A stretch of 12,833 nucleotides of DNA from CAZFAT01 sp964517075. Lineage in GTDB: Bacteria > Acidobacteriota > Vicinamibacteria > Vicinamibacterales > SCN-69-37. Made by a program: the position numbers and the translations under genes. The notes below the pieces were generated by a model. That model had not been told where the DNA came from. It made no database searches and saw nothing but the letters and a program-made list of their open reading frames with translations. Location: contig CAZFAT010000297.1 of the NCBI GenBank assembly GCA_964517075.1, forward strand, positions 1 through 12,833, given 5' to 3'. Shown here in pieces: positions 6,524 through 12,833 of the stretch (positions are counted from its first letter, which is position 1; the number at the start of each line of letters is the position of its first letter).

Positions 6524-8938
6524 CTACGGCCGAGGCGACCGACGCTCCGCGGGGGCACGTTTGACGTACTGATCCAGCCAGGCGAGGGTCTCGGCGACCA
6601 CGTGCAGGTTGGACTCCCGCGCCGCATAGCCGTGTGCCTCGTGCGGCAGCGTCACGTACCGGACGGTGGCGCCGTGACCCTTGAGCGCCATGTACATCCG
6701 CTCGGACTGAATCGGGAACGTCCCCGAATTGTCATCCGCCTCGCCGTGGATCAGGAGCACCGGTTCGTTGATCCGGTGCGCGAAGAAGAACGGCGACATG
6801 CTGCCGTACACCGCGGGAACCTCCCAGAAGGTCCGGCGCTCGCTCTGAAAGCCGAACGGCGTCAGCGTGCGGTTGTAGGCGCCGCTCCGCGCCACGCCGG
6901 CGGCGAACAGATCCGAGTGCGCGAGCAGGTTGGCCGTCATGAACGCGCCGTAGCTATGGCCCCCGGCGGCCACCCGGCTCCGATCGGCGATGCCCAGCTC
7001 AACCGCCGTGTCGATCGCAGCCTGCGCGCTCGCGACGAGCTGCTCCACATAGCGATCGTTGGCGGTCTCTCCGGGTCCGACGATCGGCATCGTGGGGCCG
7101 TCGAAAATCGCGTAACCCTGCGTCAACAGCAGCAGATGCGACGAGCCGCCCACCGTGGTGAAGCGATTCGGTGAGCCGACGACCTGGCCGGCCGCGGCCG
7201 GATCCACGAACTCGCGCGGATAGGCCCACACCAGCATCGGCACCCGCTGGCCCTGCTGATAGCCGACCGGCAGGTAGATCGTGCCGCTGAGGCCGACGCC
7301 GTCGTTCCGCTTGTAGGTCACGAACTTTCGGTCGGCCATCGCCTTGGTAATGGCCGGATACGGGTCCACGAAGGTCGTTACGGGTCGCTCGGTTCGCGCC
7401 GCGAGGTCGCGGACGATGTAGTTGGCCGGCACTGTCCGGGTCTCTCGCGTCGTCAGAATCCGGCCGGCGCGATCGTCGAGCAGCCCGACGACGCTCTCAT
7501 AGACCGTCGCCGCGCTGTGAAACAGCCGTTCGGTGGCGAGCGTCCGAAGGTTCAGCCGATCGAGGAACGGCCGATCGCCCTCGGAGGACGCACCGTTGCC
7601 GGTGAGATACACCGAGTCGCCCGCCTGGAGGATGGCGCCGGTGCCCGGCCGCTGCATCGGCGTGCCCGGGTGGGCGTACGCGTCCTGTTGCCCGATGTCC
7701 CACAGCGTCCGCGGATTGCCCCAGCGGGCGTCCATCACCCAGGTCCGCGTGCGGCGCGACGCGCGATCGCTTTCGCTCAGCAGGATGAATCCCTGCTCGG
7801 TCCAGTTGACGGTGCCAAAGCGGTGCTGGGTCCTGGCGACCTCGACCGGTTCGCGGGCAAATGGCGCCGCGAGCGCCACCAGCCGATCGCGGTGCGGTAC
7901 GGTGGTGCGGAGATCGCCGCCGTCGAGCGCCTCGGCCCAGACGAGCGTCGCCGGCTCGAGTGGCGCCCAGCGATGGCTGCGCGGCCCGGTGATGACCCCA
8001 TTGATCGGCACGCGATCGCGCATCGGCACGTCGGCGATCGTCCGCACGCGCTCCCCGCGGCGATCCCAGATCTCCACGTCCTGCGGGAATCCCCCGTAGG
8101 TGAGCAGACGCGAGAACGGCCGCTTGATCCGGGAGACGAGCAGATACTCGCCGCTGGGCGACGCCGCCGCCGAGACGAGACCCGGTCGTCCGACCGACGT
8201 GAGCCGCGCGGTCGCGGCGTCGACGAAGGCCAGCTGGCTCGTGAAGTAGTACTCGAAGAGCGTCTCGTCGTACGCGCTCGTCAGCAGATCCTGAAACGTC
8301 GGAATCGGGCCTGGCTGTCCGACATTCTCCTGAATGTTGGGCCCGCTGGGCGCCGCGGGCATCGCCGGCACGGGACCGCGTTCGGCGGGCACGAACGTGC
8401 ACAGCAGCGACGAGCTGTCACGGGTCCAGTCGCAGCCGCCGCCGAGAGGATTCAGCGCCGCCTCCACCCGCGTGGCCGCGCCGGTCGCGACCTCGACGAC
8501 GAACAAATCGATGCGGGTGTCGGTCGTGTTGGTGAACGCGAGCCGCCGGCCGTCCGGCGCGAACCCGACCAGGGCGACGCGCGCGTGTGCCGGCATGGGC
8601 ACCCGGCGTTCGGCGCCCGTCGCCAGCGTGCGCAGCGTGAGACCCGTGCCGAGCGGCGCCCGGTGAGGGCCGTTCGTTGCCGGATTCACCCGGACGCCCG
8701 CCAGCCCCCGCATCGGCTTCGCCAGTTCGGCGACCGACGGCATCGCCCGGCGCGCCAGCAGGACAATGACATCCCGCGTCGGGCTCACCGTGACGCCGGG
8801 CAGCGGCTCGGCGTCCAGGATGTCGACGATCGCCCGCGGCGGGGTGCGATAGGCGGGCGCATCAACTGGCGACTGCGCCAGGACGGCGGCGCTCCCGAGC
8901 CCTGCGGCCACGGCGAGTGCGGCGATTCGGCTGAACAT
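6524..8938 (-). CDS. secreted S9D-type serine peptidase (glutamyl endopeptidase-like prolyl oligopeptidase family)
   Basis: The protein has 804 aa. The ATG at 8938 is followed by a clear Sec signal (residues 1-21, cleavage after VLA) and has GGGAG six nt upstream; an ATG at 9013 would put 25 unrelated residues before the signal. Residues about 45-500 are the propeller and 540-795 the alpha/beta hydrolase domain. The catalytic triad is visible: Ser662 in GGHSYG, Asp735 in HGEADDNSG and His769 in PHEAHGY. The stretches TLTPFGFQSERRTFWE, FPIQSERMYMALKGHGA and GYAARES are characteristic of the S9D branch that includes chloroplast glutamyl endopeptidase, so cleavage after Glu in periplasmic or extracellular peptides is the best guess. 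It starts 19 nt after the mocA stop on the same strand, suggesting co-transcription, although the functions look unrelated. Confidence 0.92.
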   Translation of the reverse strand: MFSRIAALAVAAGLGSAAVLAQSPVDAPAYRTPPRAIVDILDAEPLPGVTVSPTRDVIVLLARRAMPSVAELAKPMRGLAGVRVNPATNGPHRAPLGTGLTLRTLATGAERRVPMPAHARVALVGFAPDGRRLAFTNTTDTRIDLFVVEVATGAATRVEAALNPLGGGCDWTRDSSSLLCTFVPAERGPVPAMPAAPSGPNIQENVGQPGPIPTFQDLLTSAYDETLFEYYFTSQLAFVDAATARLTSVGRPGLVSAAASPSGEYLLVSRIKRPFSRLLTYGGFPQDVEIWDRRGERVRTIADVPMRDRVPINGVITGPRSHRWAPLEPATLVWAEALDGGDLRTTVPHRDRLVALAAPFAREPVEVARTQHRFGTVNWTEQGFILLSESDRASRRTRTWVMDARWGNPRTLWDIGQQDAYAHPGTPMQRPGTGAILQAGDSVYLTGNGASSEGDRPFLDRLNLRTLATERLFHSAATVYESVVGLLDDRAGRILTTRETRTVPANYIVRDLAARTERPVTTFVDPYPAITKAMADRKFVTYKRNDGVGLSGTIYLPVGYQQGQRVPMLVWAYPREFVDPAAAGQVVGSPNRFTTVGGSSHLLLLTQGYAIFDGPTMPIVGPGETANDRYVEQLVASAQAAIDTAVELGIADRSRVAAGGHSYGAFMTANLLAHSDLFAAGVARSGAYNRTLTPFGFQSERRTFWEVPAVYGSMSPFFFAHRINEPVLLIHGEADDNSGTFPIQSERMYMALKGHGATVRYVTLPHEAHGYAARESNLHVVAETLAWLDQYVKRAPAERRSPRP

Positions 8939-8957
8939 GGGAGTCTCCCGGGGCATC

Positions 8958-9572
8958 TTACGCCCGATGACGCGGCGAGCGACGTTCGTCCAGATCTTCC
9001 CTCCGGTCCACATCCCGCAACACGCCGGAGTCCTCGACGGGGAGTTCCAGCGGACTGACGCCGAGGTTCAGCAGCGCGTCTTTGAGGCTTGCCGTCGCGT
9101 CCGCGTTCTGCAGCGCCTCACGAAGCCGTCCAGGCACGGCGATCGGATGACCGCGCCGGCCGCGGTAGACAGGGACGACCGCGGCGTCCAGCCGCTGACA
9201 GGCCTCGAGCACCGCGGTGACGGTTGCCGCACGCACGAACGGCATGTCGGCAGGCAGAATCGCGAGCGGATGTCCGGCCGCGGCCATAAGGCCCGTTTGG
9301 ATCGACGAGAACATGCCTCGAGCAGGATTCGCGTTCGTGGCGGTCACCACGCGCGAGTCCGCCAGCAGCCGCACCGCCGCCAGTGACGCGCCGGGCGCGA
9401 GCACGACCACGATGCGATCGATGCCGCCGTCGAGCAGCGAGCGCAGCGTGCGATCGAGCAACGGCTCGCCCTCGACGTTCGCGACGAGCTTCATGCCGCC
9501 GAAGCGTTCCGATCGGCCGGCGGCGGGGACTATGGCGAAGGACATTCGCCGGGACTCACCCGCAGTACCCAT
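8958..9572 (-). CDS. mocA: MocA/MobA-like molybdenum cofactor nucleotidyltransferase
   Basis: The protein has 204 aa with the fold of MobA-type nucleotidyltransferases. Visible motifs are the nucleotide-binding signature PAAGRSERFGGMK at 16-28, GMFSSIQTGL at 86-95, PADMPFV at 107-113, RRGHPIAVP at 139-147 and DVDRREDL at 188-195. MocA attaches CMP, and MobA attaches GMP, to Mo-molybdopterin. The SSIQTG segment and the nearby xdhC favour MocA serving a CO-dehydrogenase or xanthine-dehydrogenase type enzyme; specificity is inference. The start at 9572 has AAGGA nine nt upstream and a candidate -10 about 30 nt upstream. Met10 at 9545, preceded by GGTGAG, would give a 195-aa protein closer to the usual family start. 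The S9D peptidase gene follows after 19 nt. Confidence 0.85.
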   Translation of the reverse strand: MGTAGESRRMSFAIVPAAGRSERFGGMKLVANVEGEPLLDRTLRSLLDGGIDRIVVVLAPGASLAAVRLLADSRVVTATNANPARGMFSSIQTGLMAAAGHPLAILPADMPFVRAATVTAVLEACQRLDAAVVPVYRGRRGHPIAVPGRLREALQNADATASLKDALLNLGVSPLELPVEDSGVLRDVDRREDLDERRSPRHRA

Positions 9573-9598
9573 CAGTCAACATCCTTCCACGCCCGTCG

Positions 9599-9605
9599 TA
9601 TTCTA
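9599..9605. promoter_or_regulatory. overlapping divergent -10 elements between mocA and the propeller gene
   Basis: The minus strand reads TAGAAT (9605-9600, 5/6 match to TATAAT) about 30 nt before the mocA ATG. The plus strand reads TATTCT (9599-9604, 4/6), with TCAACA at 9576-9581 and a 17-nt spacer as its -35. The two hexamers occupy the same bases, so both promoters could not be occupied at once. Confidence 0.3.
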
Positions 9606-9632
9606 GAGACTCTCACCCGAAGGAGTTCGTTC

Positions 9633-10946
9633 ATGAGTGTTGTGTTCCGTCTCGCGGCCGTGCTCGGCCTGTCGCTCGTCGGCGCGGGCCTCGAGCCGGG
9701 CGTGATCGCCCAGCAGACCTCGCCCGCTGGCCGCTACTGGGCGCAGTGGCGCGGGCCGCATGCCACCGGCGTGTCGCGGACGGCCACGCCGCCGCTGACC
9801 TGGAGCGAGACCCAGAACGTCCGCTGGAAGGTCGAGATCCCGGGCCGCGGATCGGGGTCACCCGTCGTGTGGGGCAACCGGGTCTTCCTGTCCACGGCGG
9901 TGCCCGAGGTGCCCGGCCGTCAGGTCAAGGCCGGCATGAAGCACAAGTTCGTCGTGATGGCGTTCGACCGGGCGGCGGGCAAGCTTGCCTGGGAGCGCGT
10001 GGCGAAGGAAGAAGCCACGCACGAGGACACGCACGCCGACAACGGCACCTACGCCAGCTCGTCGGTCGTGACCGACGGCGAGCACGTCATCGCGAACTTC
10101 GAGTCGCGCGGCCTCTTCGCCTACGACATGAACGGCACGCTCGTCTGGCAGAAGGACCTCGGCGACAAGACGATGCGCAATCAGTTCGGCGAAGGATCGA
10201 CCCCGGCGCTGCACGGCCGGTATCTCGTGCAGGTGTGGGACCAGTTCACGCCGAAGTCGTCGTTCATCGTGGCGCTCGACAAGCGGACGGGCGAGGAGCT
10301 CTGGCGGAAGAGTCGTGACGAGATTGACACGTGGGCGACGCCGCTCGTCGTCGAGGTCAACGGCCGGCCGCAGGTCATCGTGGGCGCCATGAACCGCATC
10401 CACAGCTACGACCTCGCCACCGGCGACGTCGTGTGGGAGTCCGCGGGGCTGACGATGAACGTGATTCCGTCGCCCGTCTACGAGGACGGCATCGCGATTC
10501 TCACCAGCGGCTTCCGTGGCAACAGCCTCAAGGCCATCCGTCTGGCCGACGCGAAGGGGGACATCACCGCCACGCCGGCGGTGATCTGGACGCTCGACCG
10601 TGACACGCCGTACGTGCCGTCGCCGCTCGTCTACGACAGCATCCTCTACGTGCTCAAGGGCAACACCGGCATCCTGTCGGTGTTCGACGCGAAGACCGGC
10701 AAGCCGCACTACGCGCTGCAGCGGCTCGAGGCGACGCCGAACATCTTCGCGTCGCCGGTGGGCGCGGCGGGCCGCGTCTACATCACCGGCCGCGAAGGCG
10801 CGACCGTCGTCCTGAAGAATGGGCCGGCGTTCGAACAGCTCGCCGTGAACACGCTCACGGACGGCTTCGACGCGTCACCGGCGCTGGTGGAGGGGGAACT
10901 CTACCTGCGAGGCTATCGATACCTGTACTACATCTCAGAGAAGTAG
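9633..10946 (+). CDS. secreted PQQ-binding-like beta-propeller protein
   Basis: The protein has 437 aa. The ATG has AAGGAG eight nt upstream. Residues 1-26 are a Sec signal (cleavage after VIA, before QQTS). The mature protein opens with WAQWRGPHATGVS at 36-48, a typical start for PQQ-like (PQQ_2, BamB-fold) propellers. Repeated blade motifs of the form 'xxxDxxTGxxxW' follow: VMAFDRAAGKLAWER, FAYDMNGTLVWQKD, IVALDKRTGEELWRK, HSYDLATGDVVWES and a decayed LSVFDAKTGKPHYAL. There is no lipobox, so it is not a classical BamB lipoprotein, and no cytochrome domain, so it is not a quinohaemoprotein dehydrogenase. Whether it binds PQQ is unknown. It is probably a periplasmic scaffold or enzyme. It is divergent from mocA and convergent with the radical SAM gene, hence likely monocistronic. 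Confidence 0.88.
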   Translation: MSVVFRLAAVLGLSLVGAGLEPGVIAQQTSPAGRYWAQWRGPHATGVSRTATPPLTWSETQNVRWKVEIPGRGSGSPVVWGNRVFLSTAVPEVPGRQVKAGMKHKFVVMAFDRAAGKLAWERVAKEEATHEDTHADNGTYASSSVVTDGEHVIANFESRGLFAYDMNGTLVWQKDLGDKTMRNQFGEGSTPALHGRYLVQVWDQFTPKSSFIVALDKRTGEELWRKSRDEIDTWATPLVVEVNGRPQVIVGAMNRIHSYDLATGDVVWESAGLTMNVIPSPVYEDGIAILTSGFRGNSLKAIRLADAKGDITATPAVIWTLDRDTPYVPSPLVYDSILYVLKGNTGILSVFDAKTGKPHYALQRLEATPNIFASPVGAAGRVYITGREGATVVLKNGPAFEQLAVNTLTDGFDASPALVEGELYLRGYRYLYYISEK

Positions 10947-10974
10947 CGCCGCCGCGCACCGGAGGCCGGCGGCG
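10947..10974. terminator. GC hairpin between convergent genes
   Basis: CGCCGCCG (10947-10954) and CGGCGGCG (10967-10974) form an 8-bp all-GC stem with a 12-nt loop, starting one base after the propeller gene's stop and ending 14 nt before the radical SAM stop. It could block transcripts from both sides, but no T-run follows on either strand, so it would be an atypical or Rho-assisted terminator. Confidence 0.35.
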
Positions 10975-10988
10975 TCGACACCAGGGGC

Positions 10989-12503
10989 TCAGCGGGAGGG
11001 CGGCGGCATCGCCAGGTCCGGCATTGGCTGGGCGACGAAGAGCCGGCGGCAGGCGCGGCCGAGCACGCGGGCCCAGCGCGCCGATCGGTGCACGCGTGCG
11101 CTGTCGGTCGCGATGCCGGTGTTCGCGTACATCTGGCGATAGAGCTTGGACACGAGCACGAAGGCGAGCCGGAACTTCAGCGACTTCACCACGCGCGACC
11201 GCGCCCAGACGCGGCGGAAGCTGTAGAACTGGTCCCAGACCTTCTGCGTGCGCTCGCGAATCTCGGTCGCGGACATCGTCGGGTGGGCCACGTAGATCTT
11301 GGGCCGGCGCTGCTCGGGGATGAGCCAGTGGCTCGTCAACGGCACGCCATCGACGCGGCGGCCGGTGAGCGCTTCCTCCTTGGCCCACTTCTCGAAGTCG
11401 ATCGTCCCGGGGAAGGGCGTCAGCAGCACGAACTGGGCGAACGTCAGGTCGGCGCGATCGGCCAGCGCCAGCGTCGTGTCGAACGTCTCGGCGCGATCGC
11501 TCGGCAGCCCGAAGATGAACGAGCCCAGGATGTGGACGCCGTGCTTGCGGAACTCGCGCAGGCGCGTGACCAGTTCCTCGCCGGCGAAGTTGAAGCCCTT
11601 GTAGACGTCCTTGAGCCCCTCGGGCGTGACCGCCTCGACGCCGACGAGCGCGCCGCGGATGCGCGCCTTGCGCATGGCTTCCAGAAATGCCGGATCCTCG
11701 GCCGCCTCCATCGTGATCTGCGTGTAGAAGACGAGGTCGCTCGGCAGTGTCGAGAGGCGCTCCATCAGCTCGAACCGCTCGGCGCGCAGCGCCTCCAGCT
11801 CGTGCAGCCGCGTCGGATCGGCGCGGCGCCGCGCGGCCGCGAGGTCGCTCAACGGCACGGGATAGAAGTTGTCGTCGGCCAGCGCGATGAAGCGGAAGCC
11901 GAGACGCCGCAGTTCGACGACCTCGGACACGACCCGATCGACGTGGCGCATGCGCGGCTGCTGGCCGTCCGTCCGCCAGACCGAGCAGAACGAGCAGTGC
12001 TTGGGGCAGCCGCGGACGGTCTGCACCGAGGCCCACATGTAGCTGGCCTTGGGCAGCAGATCCCAGCGCGCGGGAATGAACTCGTCGCCGCCGATCCGTC
12101 CGCCGTCGTAGAGGCGCTGCGGCTGGCCGGCCACGCAGTCGCTGACGACCTTCTGCCAGATGATGTCGCCGTCACCCTTGACCACGGCGTGCGCCGCGCC
12201 GTGCTCGTGCACTTCCTCGGGGAACAGCGTGGCGTGAATGCCGCCGTAGACGACCCAGGCGCCGCGCTGGCGCGCCTCGCGGCCGATCTCGTACCCGCGC
12301 CGCGCGTTGCCCGTGTGGATGCCGATGCCGACCACGTCGCCGGCGTTGATGACCGAGGGGTCCAGATGTTCGAGCGTCTCGTCGACCAGGTTGGGATCGC
12401 CCCAGGTCGTGCCGGTGGCCGCCGCGAGCACGTAGAGCCAGCGGGGGGTGATCACCGCCACGCCGAAGGACACTTTGCTGGGATTAATCAGGTGGACGCG
12501 CAC
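10989..12503 (-). CDS. B12-binding-domain radical SAM protein (class B type), substrate unknown
   Basis: The protein has 504 aa. It starts at a GTG with GGTGA six nt upstream. Residues 1-130 look like the Rossmann-like cobalamin-binding domain of the family: MRVHLINPSK, VVGIGIHTGNARRGYEI, YGGIHATLFPEEV and VVKGDGD. The classical DxHxxG motif is not seen, as in many class B members. The radical SAM core follows, with cluster cysteines Cys166, Cys170 and Cys173 (GCPKHCSFC, CxxxCxxC), LADDNFYP near 208-215 and later GVEAVTPEGLK, SFIFGLPSD and LLTPFPGT. The last 130 residues are Arg-rich and carry KVWDQFYSFRRVW-like helices. Related proteins include methylases and BchE- or HpnP-like enzymes in lipid and tetrapyrrole chemistry, but no neighbour points to a pathway, so the substrate is not assigned. 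The gene is flanked by a 330-bp intergenic region upstream. Confidence 0.88.
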   Translation of the reverse strand: MRVHLINPSKVSFGVAVITPRWLYVLAAATGTTWGDPNLVDETLEHLDPSVINAGDVVGIGIHTGNARRGYEIGREARQRGAWVVYGGIHATLFPEEVHEHGAAHAVVKGDGDIIWQKVVSDCVAGQPQRLYDGGRIGGDEFIPARWDLLPKASYMWASVQTVRGCPKHCSFCSVWRTDGQQPRMRHVDRVVSEVVELRRLGFRFIALADDNFYPVPLSDLAAARRRADPTRLHELEALRAERFELMERLSTLPSDLVFYTQITMEAAEDPAFLEAMRKARIRGALVGVEAVTPEGLKDVYKGFNFAGEELVTRLREFRKHGVHILGSFIFGLPSDRAETFDTTLALADRADLTFAQFVLLTPFPGTIDFEKWAKEEALTGRRVDGVPLTSHWLIPEQRRPKIYVAHPTMSATEIRERTQKVWDQFYSFRRVWARSRVVKSLKFRLAFVLVSKLYRQMYANTGIATDSARVHRSARWARVLGRACRRLFVAQPMPDLAMPPPSR

Positions 12504-12598
12504 GTTCAGTCACCGCCTCGCATGGAGTTGTCGGGGGCTGATGGCTCGGCGCAAAGTGGCGCCGAGGTCGCGGCAGGCCCAGGGAAGCAACGCCTGCG

Positions 12599-12604
12599 AC
12601 TATA
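12599..12604 (-). promoter_or_regulatory. candidate -10 for the radical SAM gene
   Basis: TATAGT on the minus strand matches TATAAT at 5 of 6 positions in GC-rich surroundings and would give a leader of about 90 nt. No convincing -35 hexamer is found at the usual spacing. Confidence 0.3.
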
Positions 12605-12637
12605 CCCCAAATGCCGTCGGACCGCCCCGCCGGCCGG

Positions 12638-12667
12638 TTGCCAAAGACGGACCCGACCGGATATGCT
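12638..12667 (+). promoter_or_regulatory. candidate sigma70 promoter for the gene at the right edge
   Basis: TTGCCA (12638-12643, 5/6 match to TTGACA), an 18-nt spacer and TATGCT (12662-12667, 4/6 match to TATAAT). The predicted leader to the ATG at 12821 is about 145 nt, long enough to hold regulatory structure, although none is recognised. Confidence 0.38.
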
Positions 12668-12820
12668 CATCAAGCTGCCGATCTGGCCTGCCGCTTGCAT
12701 CTCACGAGCTGATCGAGTCGCTCCTCGTTCCCTCTCGTCCCAGCAGCAGTAGCGGAGGGCCACACAACCTCCCCCGCCGGTCGGCTGCCCAGTGGTGCGC
12801 GTTCGTTTCCCGGAGGGACC

Positions 12821-12833
12821 ATGCGACTGTTTG
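12821..12833 (+). CDS. start of a gene running off the right edge (partial)
   Basis: An ATG preceded by GGAGGG at a spacing of three to four nt begins a frame reading M-R-L-F before the window ends. The good Shine-Dalgarno and the upstream candidate promoter support a real start. Nothing can be said about function. Confidence 0.5.

Larger units (their letters stand above)
12504..12820. other. intergenic region with candidate divergent promoters
   Basis: This 317-bp stretch separates two divergent genes. It holds candidate promoters for each direction, listed separately. A minus-strand reading frame of 85 codons (12506-12763) was judged non-coding. No RNA gene, riboswitch or repeat was recognised. 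Confidence 0.6.

Noticed and set aside
4839..6572. Open plus-strand frame of 577 codons across xdhC and the lipoprotein gene
   Set aside because: It is antisense to two well-supported genes and the intergenic palindrome. Its Arg/His/Ala-rich translation has no recognisable domain, as usual for shadow frames in GC-rich DNA.
7517..9058. Open plus-strand frame of 513 codons opposite the S9D peptidase
   Set aside because: It is antisense to a protein with a complete catalytic triad, and its translation looks like a codon-phase artefact.
9633..10946. bamB or a PQQ alcohol dehydrogenase
   Set aside because: There is no lipobox or bam-gene context for BamB, and no cytochrome domain or recognised PQQ-site disulfide motif for a dehydrogenase; only the propeller fold is supported.
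10989..12503. hpnP (hopanoid C-2 methylase)
   Set aside because: The general architecture is shared, but I see no hopanoid genes nearby and no HpnP-specific C-terminal sequence.
11088..12752. Open plus-strand frame of 554 codons opposite the radical SAM gene
   Set aside because: It is an antisense shadow: low-complexity Arg/Ala/Asp-rich translation, no domain, no start signal, while the minus strand encodes clear radical SAM motifs.
12506..12763. Minus-strand frame of 85 codons upstream of the radical SAM gene
   Set aside because: It has no Shine-Dalgarno, no domain and a biased, unstructured composition, and it covers the best promoter candidates for both flanking genes.

Overview
The window looks like chromosomal DNA from a high-GC, free-living bacterium. 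Its mix of PVC-type 'membrane-bound dehydrogenase', S9D peptidase, PQQ-like propeller and B12-type radical SAM genes would fit soil Acidobacteriota (Vicinamibacteria-like) or a related lineage. That assignment is inference from gene content; there is no rRNA or other marker gene. Ten substantial genes are called, plus a few codons of an eleventh at the right edge. No tRNA, rRNA, CRISPR array or insertion sequence was seen.

Layout. (1) 1-3354, minus strand: a two-gene operon in which an SGNH-fold protein with a degraded catalytic site precedes, with a 4-nt ATGA overlap, a PVC-type dehydrogenase with a propeller and HEAT-like repeats that runs off the left edge. (2) 3501-4747, plus strand: a Dam-like adenine methylase followed, again with an ATGA overlap, by a small PD-(D/E)XK-like protein. 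This is probably a compact restriction-modification or related defence pair, inserted between minus-strand genes and bounded on the right by a short AT-rich ATTGA repeat tract. (3) 4800-9572, minus strand: mocA-like nucleotidyltransferase, S9D peptidase, NTF2-like lipoprotein and xdhC-like gene, in transcription order. The outer two belong to molybdenum-hydroxylase maturation; the inner two are exported and have no obvious link to it. A hairpin with a T-run separates the lipoprotein gene from xdhC. (4) 9633-10946, plus strand: a secreted PQQ-like beta-propeller, divergent from mocA. (5) 10989-12503, minus strand: a B12-binding radical SAM protein, convergent with the propeller. (6) 12504-12833: an intergenic region with candidate promoters for both directions and the first codons of a plus-strand gene.

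The most interesting items are the methylase/nuclease pair with its candidate operator and leaderless-type promoter, the surplus of GATC sites around it, and the inactive-looking SGNH protein translationally coupled to the dehydrogenase. All coordinates and motifs were read by eye. Family names rest on recognised motifs, not on a database search.
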